DNA of 64,000 nt, from contig JAILFH010000089.1 in NCBI GenBank assembly GCA_024697645.1, forward strand, positions 1 through 64,000, given 5' to 3'. This document shows, one piece after another, positions 1 to 8,681 of this stretch. Position 1 is the stretch's first letter; every line of letters begins with the position of its first letter. The notes below the pieces were generated by a model. That model was not told the origin of the DNA. It saw only the letters and a program-made list of their open reading frames with translations, and ran no database searches. Source of the stretch: Prevotella sp. (GTDB taxonomy: Bacteria > Bacteroidota > Bacteroidia > Bacteroidales > Bacteroidaceae). The translations under genes and the position numbers were made by a program.

Positions 1-178
1 GTAACACGCCAATCTGTGAAATCGAAAAATCTGTGCTCATCTGTGTAATCTGTGGGCAAAAAGAAAAAATCAGTGATTTAAAATCAGTGTAATTTAAAAA
101 GGAATGACCATCTGTGTCATCCGTGGTTAAAAACCGAGTTGAAGCGTGAGAGATTCAATTGAGCATCAGCAATGATGT

Positions 179-622
179 ATGGCCATATCTCAAACCTTCT
201 CTCACAAAATCAACGAAGAAATGAAAAAGAATAGTATCAAAACAACGACGCTGAGCGCGCTGGTAGCCGTCAGCAAGACAGATAGTGGAATGGATTACGT
301 TCAGGTGATGCCTGACGATCCCGTAGTAGGAATGGTGGAGCCCTTTCACGGCTCTGGATACGGACAACTGCTGAGCAACGGCACGTTCGACTTTACTCGT
401 CGCAAGAGAAAGCGGAGGAAGCCCGACCTGAAACTCAAACACGGCAGTGTGTCGTTTGGCGACGATGGGTTCGACCGGATGGTGTTCGTGCTTCCGAACG
501 GTCAGCGCAAGGATTTTGCAAGGCTCTTGCTGCAGGAGGCCGCTGAAGCAGCAACGTTCGTGTACACAAGGAGCCTACCCCCAACCCCTCCCTCAAGGGA
601 AGGGAGATCAGCCCCCAAATAG
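179..622 (+). CDS. Hypothetical protein; C-terminal ~17 aa (SLPPTPPSREGRSAPK) derived from an interspersed palindromic repeat
   Basis: 147 aa ORF; basic KRKRRK segment; 3' end coincides with a cccctccctcaagggaaggga repeat. Confidence 0.5.
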   Translation: MAISQTFSHKINEEMKKNSIKTTTLSALVAVSKTDSGMDYVQVMPDDPVVGMVEPFHGSGYGQLLSNGTFDFTRRKRKRRKPDLKLKHGSVSFGDDGFDRMVFVLPNGQRKDFARLLLQEAAEAATFVYTRSLPPTPPSREGRSAPK

Positions 623-647
623 GAGCAGGAAGTGACACCCACGAAGT

Positions 648-802
648 CCCCTCCTTATTGGAAGGAGGGGTGTAGTGGAGCGAAGCGGAACGGGGGGTGG
701 TAGAGAAAAATAATGCTCGACATAATGATAATTGTTAAGACCTAGTTTCACCGCTACCACCCCTCGCTTCGCTCCACCCCTCCTCCCCGGAGGAGGGGAA
801 TA
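648..802. repeat. Inverted pair of G/C-rich palindromic elements (ggaggggtgtagtggagcgaagcgg...ggggtggta and its reverse complement)
   Basis: ccctccttattggaaggaggggtgtagtggagcgaagcggaacggggggtggta at ~650-704 is answered by taccacccctcgcttcgctccacccctcctccccggaggagggg at ~754-798. Confidence 0.75.
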
Positions 803-977
803 CGAGGGAGCCTCTTTGAACATTACGATAGCAACAAACGGGCAACTAAAGGGGAGCAATGATTTTCACTTGCCTTTGCTCCCCAAGTTCGCCCCCCCTT
901 AAAAAGAATAAATTAATAACTGAGTAGGTCTGAGGACAAACTCTCCTCTCTCCTCTCACAACTAATTTCTAGAAAAT

Positions 978-3479
978 ATGATCAATCACATTTATATAAA
1001 TAGTAGTGGACGGAAGGTCGTCCACATTGTTAACTCCCCAGAGGAGTATTTCAAACTGCGTAATTCGGAAACGAACAGGCGCAACCTGAAGCGGGCACGA
1101 CAGGGTGATGGGAACTCGAAGCGTGCGCTGATTCAGTTCAACTACAATGCACGTGTTGCCGAAGGAGAACCCTTGGCTGGCTGTTGTGCTGCCGCTTCGA
1201 CTTGTGCTGGCGACATCGACTGCTACGACGCTGAAGAGCGCGAGGCCATTGTGGCTCGCATCCTGCCTTTGGCTGAGAAACTGCAACTGCTGGAACTGAG
1301 CCGCTCTGTGAACGGTCTGCACTGGGTGCGCCGTCGTCAGCAAGGTCAGACGATTCTTGAGAATCAGGTTGCTTTCGCTATGGAAACGGGCACGGAGGTA
1401 GATACGAACGCTCACGACTTGCAGCGAGTGATGTTCACGACTACTGCCGACCCTGAAGACCTCTTGTATTTCAATAAAGCCATCTTCATAGAGATTATGA
1501 GCGAGGAAGAAAGCCGCGAGGAATACAGGGTGATGAAGGAGCGCGAGGAGAAGGGATTGGAGAATGTGCCAGAGGGAGCGAAGAAAAGTAATAAACACTT
1601 TAGCCCTTCCCCTAACCCCTCCCCCGTAGGGAGGGGAGATAGGGGCCTCTCCCCCCTTACCCCCTCTCCTGAAGAGCGAGGGGGAGTGAGCCCTTCCCCT
1701 AACCCCTCCCCCGTAGGGAGGGGAACAGGAAACTCTGAAATGGGGCAACAGCCTGCTGAAGTCTCCCCTACGGGGGGAGATTTAGAGGGGGCCACAGTCT
1801 CCCCTACGGGGGGAGATTTAGAGGGGGCTACGGGGGGAGATTTAGAGGGGGCTCCTAGTTTCAAAGGCATCCCTTATTCCTCTATCATCTCCGAATACTG
1901 GCTGCAGACTGGTGGTGAACCCCAGGAAGGTGAGCGCAATGTGAAACTGCACAAACTGGCGGTGAACCTTCGTGCCATTTGCGACAACAAGCGTGATCTG
2001 CTGATGCAGATAATGCCACGACTCGGCTTGTCGGAGCAGGAGCTGCGCTCTATCGTTGACTCTGCATGTAAGGAAGAGCCGAAGGGTATCTCGAAACGAA
2101 TGCAGGAAGTGTTGAAGGGCGTTCAGTGGAGAGAGGAGAGTGGGGTGACCGATTCTGATGCCGACGATGCTGAAGGACAGAACGACTTGGGCTCCCGGCT
2201 GAACGTGAGGATGCTGCCACTGGGTCTGAAGGAATCGCTCATTGGAGTTCCGGAAGGTATGCGAATGCCCGTGATTTGCGCAGTGATGCCCATTGCCGCA
2301 GCCTACGCTGATCAGGTAGAGGTGAAGTATTGCGACGGGAATATGCAGCGACTCGGACTGATGTCAATCATCAAAGGCGAACAAGCCTCAGGTAAGAGCG
2401 TTTGCAAACTTGCTGTGGATGTCTGGAAGCGTCAGTTTGATGAGGAAGATGCTTTGGCTCGCAAGCGTGAGGAGGAATGGAAGGAGCGCAAGAAGGCTCG
2501 TAAGGCGAACGAGAAGGCGCCCGACGACCCGAAGGTATTGATCAGAACGGTACCCGTGACGGTTTCCTGTTCTACGCTCCTGCGCCGATTCAAGAACTCT
2601 GACGGTCATTGCCTCTACTCGTTCTGTGAGGAACTCGACACGCTCCGCAAGACCAACGGCGCTGGCTCTTGGTCGTCGAAGTACGACATCTATCGTCTGT
2701 CGTTTGATAATGGTGAATGGGGACAGGACTACAACTCCGATCAGGCAGAGAGCGGTGTGGTGAACGTGGCCTACAACTGGACGATGTTAGGTACCGACGG
2801 GGCAATGCGCAAGTGCTTCAAGCAGGACAACATCGAAAACGGCCTTTCGAGCCGAGTGCTTGTTTCGGAAATGCCTGATTCCAGTTTCTCCAAGATGCCG
2901 AAGTTTGGCAGGAGGTCGGAAGACGACGAGGCCCGCATTCAGGACGCTGTGACTCGTCTGCGCTCTGCCACTGGATTCATCGACACTCCTCGTCTGCGAA
3001 AGGCCATTGAGCAATGGGTTGAAGAGAAGCGCATCGAGGCTGCGAAGGACATCGACCGCGTGAAGGACACCTATCGCAAGCGCGCTGCAGTGATTGGTTT
3101 CCGCTGTGGGGTTGTCTACTACATTCTTGCTGGCAATCACGAGACGAAATGCTGTCTGGAGTTTGCCCAACTGATGGCAGAATATGCCCTTCAGCAGCAG
3201 ATAAAAGCCTTCGGCGAGGCACTGAGAAACGAGTATGTCGATGCTTCTGACGAATGTCAGCGATACGGCAAAAACCACAGCGTGTTCGACCAACTGCCAC
3301 CAACCTTCTCAATGAACGATCTGCGAGCTCTGAAGAATGGCAAGTGTGGCGAGAGCGGTCTGCGCAGTATTGTTTTCCGTTGGCGTTCAGATGGTTGGAT
3401 TGAGAAGATAGATACCAAGCACTGGAAGAAGTCGAGTCCCGAGGCCTCACGAACACCCTCATCGCCAGTCGCAACCTAA
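978..3479 (+). CDS. VirE N-terminal / DUF3987-like (primase/helicase-related) protein carrying in-frame palindromic repeat insertions
   Basis: 833 aa; Walker-A-like GEQASGKS; layout resembles the VirE_N-DUF3987 proteins common in Bacteroidales. Confidence 0.7.
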   Translation: MINHIYINSSGRKVVHIVNSPEEYFKLRNSETNRRNLKRARQGDGNSKRALIQFNYNARVAEGEPLAGCCAAASTCAGDIDCYDAEEREAIVARILPLAEKLQLLELSRSVNGLHWVRRRQQGQTILENQVAFAMETGTEVDTNAHDLQRVMFTTTADPEDLLYFNKAIFIEIMSEEESREEYRVMKEREEKGLENVPEGAKKSNKHFSPSPNPSPVGRGDRGLSPLTPSPEERGGVSPSPNPSPVGRGTGNSEMGQQPAEVSPTGGDLEGATVSPTGGDLEGATGGDLEGAPSFKGIPYSSIISEYWLQTGGEPQEGERNVKLHKLAVNLRAICDNKRDLLMQIMPRLGLSEQELRSIVDSACKEEPKGISKRMQEVLKGVQWREESGVTDSDADDAEGQNDLGSRLNVRMLPLGLKESLIGVPEGMRMPVICAVMPIAAAYADQVEVKYCDGNMQRLGLMSIIKGEQASGKSVCKLAVDVWKRQFDEEDALARKREEEWKERKKARKANEKAPDDPKVLIRTVPVTVSCSTLLRRFKNSDGHCLYSFCEELDTLRKTNGAGSWSSKYDIYRLSFDNGEWGQDYNSDQAESGVVNVAYNWTMLGTDGAMRKCFKQDNIENGLSSRVLVSEMPDSSFSKMPKFGRRSEDDEARIQDAVTRLRSATGFIDTPRLRKAIEQWVEEKRIEAAKDIDRVKDTYRKRAAVIGFRCGVVYYILAGNHETKCCLEFAQLMAEYALQQQIKAFGEALRNEYVDASDECQRYGKNHSVFDQLPPTFSMNDLRALKNGKCGESGLRSIVFRWRSDGWIEKIDTKHWKKSSPEASRTPSSPVAT
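1602..1857. repeat. Cluster of 36-bp palindromic elements in both orientations inside a CDS
   Basis: agcccttcccctaacccctcccccgtagggagggga x2, and agtctcccctacggggggagatttagagggggcYac x2 plus a 24-bp partial copy. Confidence 0.9.
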
Positions 3480-3651
3480 ATGTTGTGTGTTGCAATGTTG
3501 TTTGTTGCATTAAGGGAGTAACCAATGAGTAATGAGTAATGAGAAATGAGTAATGAGTAATATTAGTAGTTATGAGTAGTTATGAATAGTTATGAGTGGT
3601 TATGATTGGTATTCTCTCTCCTCTCTCCACTCTCCACTAAATACTAAAATT

Positions 3652-4137
3652 ATGGAACTATATTTGAAGAGAATCGCAATGCGCAACCGATACACCATCG
3701 GACATTTGTATAAACAAAAAGCCTCCCCTACGGGGGGAGGTTTGGAGGGGGCTTCCTTCACCTTCCTCTGCGACACGCTCGAGCCACCGGTTTTGGCAAC
3801 GAAAACACGAATGAGCATGAGTACGGTTTTACGTTCATCTCGAAAGACTAAAATGCTGAAGCCATTCGCAATTCCGCCAGGAAGATACGCCGTAGTCATC
3901 AGTTACTCGCCGAAGTTCCAGATGTGGTTGCCCATCCTGCTCGGTGTTAAGGGGTTCAAGGGAATCCGAATCCATGCAGGCAATACGGCAAAGGACACAC
4001 AAGGCTGCATCCTCGTTGGCGAGAACAAAAGGGTGGGGCAGGTCCTTCAGTCAGGCTACACCCTGAAACGCCTGAAGCAGCTGATAGTGGAAGCGAAGGA
4101 CAAAGGCGAAGGAGTGTGGTTGAACATAACGGAATAA
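3652..4137 (+). CDS. DUF5675-like family protein with an in-frame repeat insertion
   Basis: GHLY...FLCDTLEPP...[51 protein letters not shown] motif set. Confidence 0.75.
   Translation: MELYLKRIAMRNRYTIGHLYKQKASPTGGGLEGASFTFLCDTLEPPVLATKTRMSMSTVLRSSRKTKMLKPFAIPPGRYAVVISYSPKFQMWLPILLGVKGFKGIRIHAGNTAKDTQGCILVGENKRVGQVLQSGYTLKRLKQLIVEAKDKGEGVWLNITE
3721..3756. repeat. Single 36-bp palindromic element inside the DUF5675-like CDS
   Basis: gcctcccctacggggggaggtttggagggggcttcc, same family as the elements at 1602-1857. Confidence 0.85.
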
Positions 4138-4393
4138 TCTTATTCTAACGAAAGGTGGGTGACGGGCCGAAAATACTCGACCTGTCACCCTCGTTGGACA
4201 AGGGATGACATTAGGAAGTGGATCAAGGTTCGAAATATCCCAAAATGTTAAATTGAATATTTTGTGTATTTGCCTAATTTAATTAGAAAACTAATTTTGT
4301 TTTCCTGATTGTTAAGACGCTTTTTTCGAGTCAAATCTGCAGAGATTTTTCGTAATTTTGTGAGCTAGAAAACAGGCAACAATCTACACCGTT

Positions 4394-4648
4394 ATGGCTA
4401 ATCGAAATATCATCATGCTCCACGTGTTGGACACCGACATCTATGAGTTTTTCGGATCACCCGCCTCGCTCTTCGACAAGCACGAGGCCAAGGAACTGCT
4501 CATTGCCAAGACCAGTCTGAACAACCATTTCAGCAAGCTCGCCCTTGCCGGCAAGCCTTTGGTCTATCGCAACTCCTATTGCGAAATCCGCAAGGCCACC
4601 ATCTACGTGAAACCCACAACGAGAGGTAGAAAGAAAACGGAAGAGTAA
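4394..4648 (+). CDS. Small hypothetical protein (84 aa)
   Basis: ATG ORF preceded by taattttg (-7-like) at 4353-4360. Confidence 0.55.
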   Translation: MANRNIIMLHVLDTDIYEFFGSPASLFDKHEAKELLIAKTSLNNHFSKLALAGKPLVYRNSYCEIRKATIYVKPTTRGRKKTEE

Positions 4649-4705
4649 TTGAAAAACAAGGCCAATGTGATTGATAAGAGAATTCCCGAATCTCTAAACA
4701 AGAAT

Positions 4706-5482
4706 ATGAAAGATAATTGGACAGAAGAGCAGGTTACTGTAGTTCTCTATGAATATTGCCGCAAGCCATTTGGACAATTTTATGGTACTAATAAGTTTGT
4801 GAAAGACCTTGGAGATTTACTCCATAGGAGTCCTGGTGCTATTGTCCGTAAGGTGGGAAATCTTGCCAGTTTTGACCCACAAATGAAAGCAAGGGGAGTC
4901 GGTGGCCTAGCCCATACTGCAAAAATTGACAAACAGATTTGGGATAAGTATTATGGGAACTGGGACCAGTTGGTTATGGATGCCGAAACTATTATAGCCA
5001 GGCTCCGTAAAAGACCCCTTGAACAATCTCTTGAGATTAATTTACAAAATCTTCCTCCAGGACTCGAAAGAATTCAAGAAATTAAACGCCGTGTAAATCA
5101 GGATTTCTTTCGCAGATGTGTACTAGTTTCCTATAATAACACTTGTTGCATATCGGGAATCAACAACCCAGACTTGTTGGAGGCAGGTCATATAGTTGAT
5201 TGGAAAATAGACAAAATCAATCGTACAAATCCGGAAAATGGACTATGCTTGAATGTCCTATTCCATAAGGCATATGACGAGAATTTGCTTGGCATTTCCC
5301 CTGACTATGAGGTTTTTATTTCAGATGAATTTCTCGGAGAAAAACTTCAAAACGTAGAGGATTCGACACGCTTATTCATTAAGTCCTTTGATAAGACGAA
5401 ACTGCACTTGCCTAGTCGATTTTTACCAGATAAAGATTTCTTGGCAATACACTTTGAGAAATATCGTCAAAAACAGTTTTAA
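4706..5482 (+). CDS. HNH endonuclease
   Basis: N-terminal NWTEEQVTVVLYEYCRKPFGQF; HNH-type CCISGI...LLEAGHIVDWKID..NRTNPENGLCLNVLFHKAYDENLLG; ORF track begins at TTG 4649 but ATG 4706 better fits the family start. Confidence 0.8.
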   Translation: MKDNWTEEQVTVVLYEYCRKPFGQFYGTNKFVKDLGDLLHRSPGAIVRKVGNLASFDPQMKARGVGGLAHTAKIDKQIWDKYYGNWDQLVMDAETIIARLRKRPLEQSLEINLQNLPPGLERIQEIKRRVNQDFFRRCVLVSYNNTCCISGINNPDLLEAGHIVDWKIDKINRTNPENGLCLNVLFHKAYDENLLGISPDYEVFISDEFLGEKLQNVEDSTRLFIKSFDKTKLHLPSRFLPDKDFLAIHFEKYRQKQF

Positions 5483-5529
5483 TTTAGAGGTATACATTTC
5501 TTCTTAGTCCTATAGAGATTAACTTATTA

Positions 5530-6939
5530 ATGAACAATCTAGGTTACGATAAGACTTCGCCAAAGTCGATTTTCGAATACGCAATCCCTTTGCTCGACCA
5601 TACTCTCCGTGAGATGGTTGGCGATGAAGCCGTGCATGGTTACAACATGAAGGGTAAGGGCACACTAGGGCAGATGGTAGAAGAATTGTACTATCATTAT
5701 AAGGTGAACAGCAATCCATCTCCCGACTTCGAAGAGGCTGGCGTGGAACTTAAGACAACAGGACTAAAGCGACTAAAGGACCTATCGCTGCAAATAAAGG
5801 AACGCTTGGTGGTGGATATGATTGACTATAATGAAGTGGTTAATCAGTCGTTTGAGATGTCGCTCTTTTATAACAAATGCCGCCTGATGCTTTTGCTCTT
5901 TTATCTTTATGATGGAAGTCTTGAGCAATATGACCGCTTGTTCCTCTATCTGGCTTTATGGAAAATCCCCGAAAAGGATTTGCTGATGATAAAGCACGAC
6001 TATGAGGTTATCATCGAGAAGATAAAACGCGGCGAAGCTCATCTGCTATCAGAAGGCGATACCGAATATCTTGGAGCGTGCCGGAAAGGACAAAAGGGCG
6101 ATTCTTTGAGGAAACAACCAAATTCAGAAATTGGCGCACCACGAAGGGCTTTCTCTTTGAAAACTGCATATATGCGCACCGTTCTCCAATACATTAAGGA
6201 TTCGGGAAAACGTGCAGTTGTCAATTATGAGTTTGAAGGCGAACAAGTTGTTCAGACTAGCGAACTTCAGGAACGACCGTTTGACGAGATTATTCTATCA
6301 CGCTTTGCACCTTATATTGGTAAGGACTACAAGGAGATTTGCGCATTACTTAACAAGAAAGAGTCACGTTCGAAAGCAAAATATTTTGATATTGCCAACA
6401 GTATAGTTTCACCCGATGTAAGCAACGTGAACAGATCTGAAGAATTTATGAAAGCAGGTCTGACAATGAAGACTATTCGTGTAGAGGGGAATGGCAGTAT
6501 TAATGAAAGTATGTCTTTTGAAAACATTGATTATGAAGAAGTCTATGACAATGAAAATTGGTATGACTCCCGATTGTATGAAATGTTTACAAGCCGTTTC
6601 TTGTTCGTGGTTTATCGCCAAGACCCCAACAGGAAGATTGTTGTAAATGGAAAAGAAGAGAAAAGATATTTCTTGGACAAGGTATTTTTCTGGACAATGC
6701 CGCTAGATGATGTTGATTTGGCTGAGCAATATTGGCTGAACATCCGTGAAAGTGTTTTAAAGAATCATATTGACCCTTTGTATTTCTGGAAGATTAAAGA
6801 CCATAAGAAATTCCATGTAAGACCAAAGGGAAGAGTGGCAGCAGACCTTGCCTATAATCCCAATGGTGGATATGCAAAGAAATATTGTTATTGGTTTAAT
6901 AGTGAATATGTTAAGAATATAATAGAAAACAATGGATAA
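5530..6939 (+). CDS. Type II restriction endonuclease, Sau3AI/MutH family (predicted GATC)
   Basis: KGKGTLGQMVEELYYHY...PSPDFEEAGVELKTTGLK (DxxE.K-type core) and EGDTEYLGACRKGQ...SLRKQPNS...RAFSLKTAYM. Confidence 0.85.
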   Translation: MNNLGYDKTSPKSIFEYAIPLLDHTLREMVGDEAVHGYNMKGKGTLGQMVEELYYHYKVNSNPSPDFEEAGVELKTTGLKRLKDLSLQIKERLVVDMIDYNEVVNQSFEMSLFYNKCRLMLLLFYLYDGSLEQYDRLFLYLALWKIPEKDLLMIKHDYEVIIEKIKRGEAHLLSEGDTEYLGACRKGQKGDSLRKQPNSEIGAPRRAFSLKTAYMRTVLQYIKDSGKRAVVNYEFEGEQVVQTSELQERPFDEIILSRFAPYIGKDYKEICALLNKKESRSKAKYFDIANSIVSPDVSNVNRSEEFMKAGLTMKTIRVEGNGSINESMSFENIDYEEVYDNENWYDSRLYEMFTSRFLFVVYRQDPNRKIVVNGKEEKRYFLDKVFFWTMPLDDVDLAEQYWLNIRESVLKNHIDPLYFWKIKDHKKFHVRPKGRVAADLAYNPNGGYAKKYCYWFNSEYVKNIIENNG

Positions 6940-8656
6940 AGAACAAAACAAAATACGTGTCGTTGAACTTTTTGCTGGTGTGGGAGGATTTCGCATCGGT
7001 CTTGAAGGTGCTTCAGATGTGTTTGAAACCATCTGGAACAATCAATGGGAGCCATCTACGCAACATCAGGACGCATCGTTGGTCTATCGTGCTCGCTTTG
7101 GCGACAAAGGCCATTCAAATAAGGACATCAATCTTGTGCCCACAAAAGAGATTCCCGACCACGATTTATTGGTCGGAGGTTTCCCCTGTCAGGACTATTC
7201 TGTCGCAGCAACGCTGAGCAAATCAGGTGGCATTGAAGGCAAGAAGGGTGTTCTATGGTGGCAGATTTATAGAATTTTGAATGAGAAGGGAGACAAGCGT
7301 CCTCAGTTCATTTTCTTTGAGAATGTTGACCGACTGCTCAACTCGCCTGCAACTCAGCGCGGACGTGACTTCGCCATTATCCTTGCATCATTGGCCGACT
7401 TAGGCTATATCGTAGAGTGGCGTATCATCAATGCAGCCGAATACGGAATGCCCCAGCGTAGAAGAAGGACCTACATAGTTGGCTATCAGAAAGACTCTGT
7501 GATTGCTAAGAAAATAGAAGGAATGGAAGACTGGGTAGAGTTCGATGGCGTTATGGCAAAAGCGTTTGAATTCAAACCTAAGGCATCGTCTGTTTCTGCA
7601 TTCGATATTGAAGGCACAATTCCCGAGGTTTCTGCCAATTTCAATAAAGGCAAGAAGAACAGTCCTTTTGGGAATGCAGGAATGATGAAGGACCGCCATG
7701 TTTATTCGGTTGATGCCGACCCTGTCTATGATGGTCCGAGACAAACACTAGGAGGTAATCTTGTCGACGAGAATCTTGTGCCTGAGGAGTTCTTCATCTC
7801 TGAGGAAGACTTGCCAAAGTGGAAGTACGAGAAGGGAGCAAAGAAGATAAATCGTGTCTCAAAGCAAGGATTTGAATATGTGTTCTCTGAGGGAGGAATG
7901 GCCTTCCCTGACTATCTTGACCAACCTTCACGCACCATCATAACGGGAGAAGGCGGAACGGCTCCTTCGCGTTTCAAGCATGTAGTGAAAACTCCATCAG
8001 GACGTTATCGCCGACTGCTGCCTATTGAGTTGGAGCGAATGAATATGTTCCCAGACAACCACACATATCATCCTGAGGTGAGCGACGGAAGAAGGGCTTT
8101 CCTCATGGGTAATGCGCTGGTATGTGGTATAGTTCAGGAAATCGGAAAGAGCCTTTATCAGTTCATCTATGACGAAGCGCCAGAGTCTTCTCGCCCCATA
8201 TTCACACAGCGTGAAGCAAAACCGATGCTCGACTTAGGTCTATTCGACGACGAGAAGAAAGTGCTAGTTGTAAACCGCCCGAAGAAGCAATACTCGCTTG
8301 ATGAGACAAAACATCTGCTGATTGGATTGGTGAAGAAGGACAACGAGGAGTATTTCCTGAAAGAAGAGCCGACGAAGATTTACTATACAGGCAAGACCAA
8401 GACCTTCCCTTCAACGGTAGCCCTGAACAAACTTTACTATTTCATGCCTTACATTAAAGAAAAGGGCGTGCGTGATTTGTATCTCATCCGAGTTGCCCGT
8501 ATCGGCACCAAGGCCGAGATTCATCCAAAGTCAAACGACGAAGACCCCAGACTCGTCTTCGAGTTGGAGTATCTTGAAAGTCTGCCCGAGTATAAAATGG
8601 TCACCCTCAACCGCTATTGGTTTAAGGACACGCTGCTGGGGAAGATAGTGAAATAA
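6932..8656 (+). CDS. DNA (cytosine-5)-methyltransferase
   Basis: VELFAGVGGFRIGLEG, GGFPCQDYSVA, FFENVDRLL, EYGMPQRRRRTYIVGY; start overlaps the stop of the restriction gene. Confidence 0.93.
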   Translation: MDKEQNKIRVVELFAGVGGFRIGLEGASDVFETIWNNQWEPSTQHQDASLVYRARFGDKGHSNKDINLVPTKEIPDHDLLVGGFPCQDYSVAATLSKSGGIEGKKGVLWWQIYRILNEKGDKRPQFIFFENVDRLLNSPATQRGRDFAIILASLADLGYIVEWRIINAAEYGMPQRRRRTYIVGYQKDSVIAKKIEGMEDWVEFDGVMAKAFEFKPKASSVSAFDIEGTIPEVSANFNKGKKNSPFGNAGMMKDRHVYSVDADPVYDGPRQTLGGNLVDENLVPEEFFISEEDLPKWKYEKGAKKINRVSKQGFEYVFSEGGMAFPDYLDQPSRTIITGEGGTAPSRFKHVVKTPSGRYRRLLPIELERMNMFPDNHTYHPEVSDGRRAFLMGNALVCGIVQEIGKSLYQFIYDEAPESSRPIFTQREAKPMLDLGLFDDEKKVLVVNRPKKQYSLDETKHLLIGLVKKDNEEYFLKEEPTKIYYTGKTKTFPSTVALNKLYYFMPYIKEKGVRDLYLIRVARIGTKAEIHPKSNDEDPRLVFELEYLESLPEYKMVTLNRYWFKDTLLGKIVK

Positions 8657-8681
8657 AAAAGATAATAAAACAACAGACTAT

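Noticed and set aside
1-4200. Prophage or integrative element
   Set aside because: DUF3987 and DUF5675 proteins can occur on mobile elements, but no integrase, terminase, capsid or attachment sites are visible.
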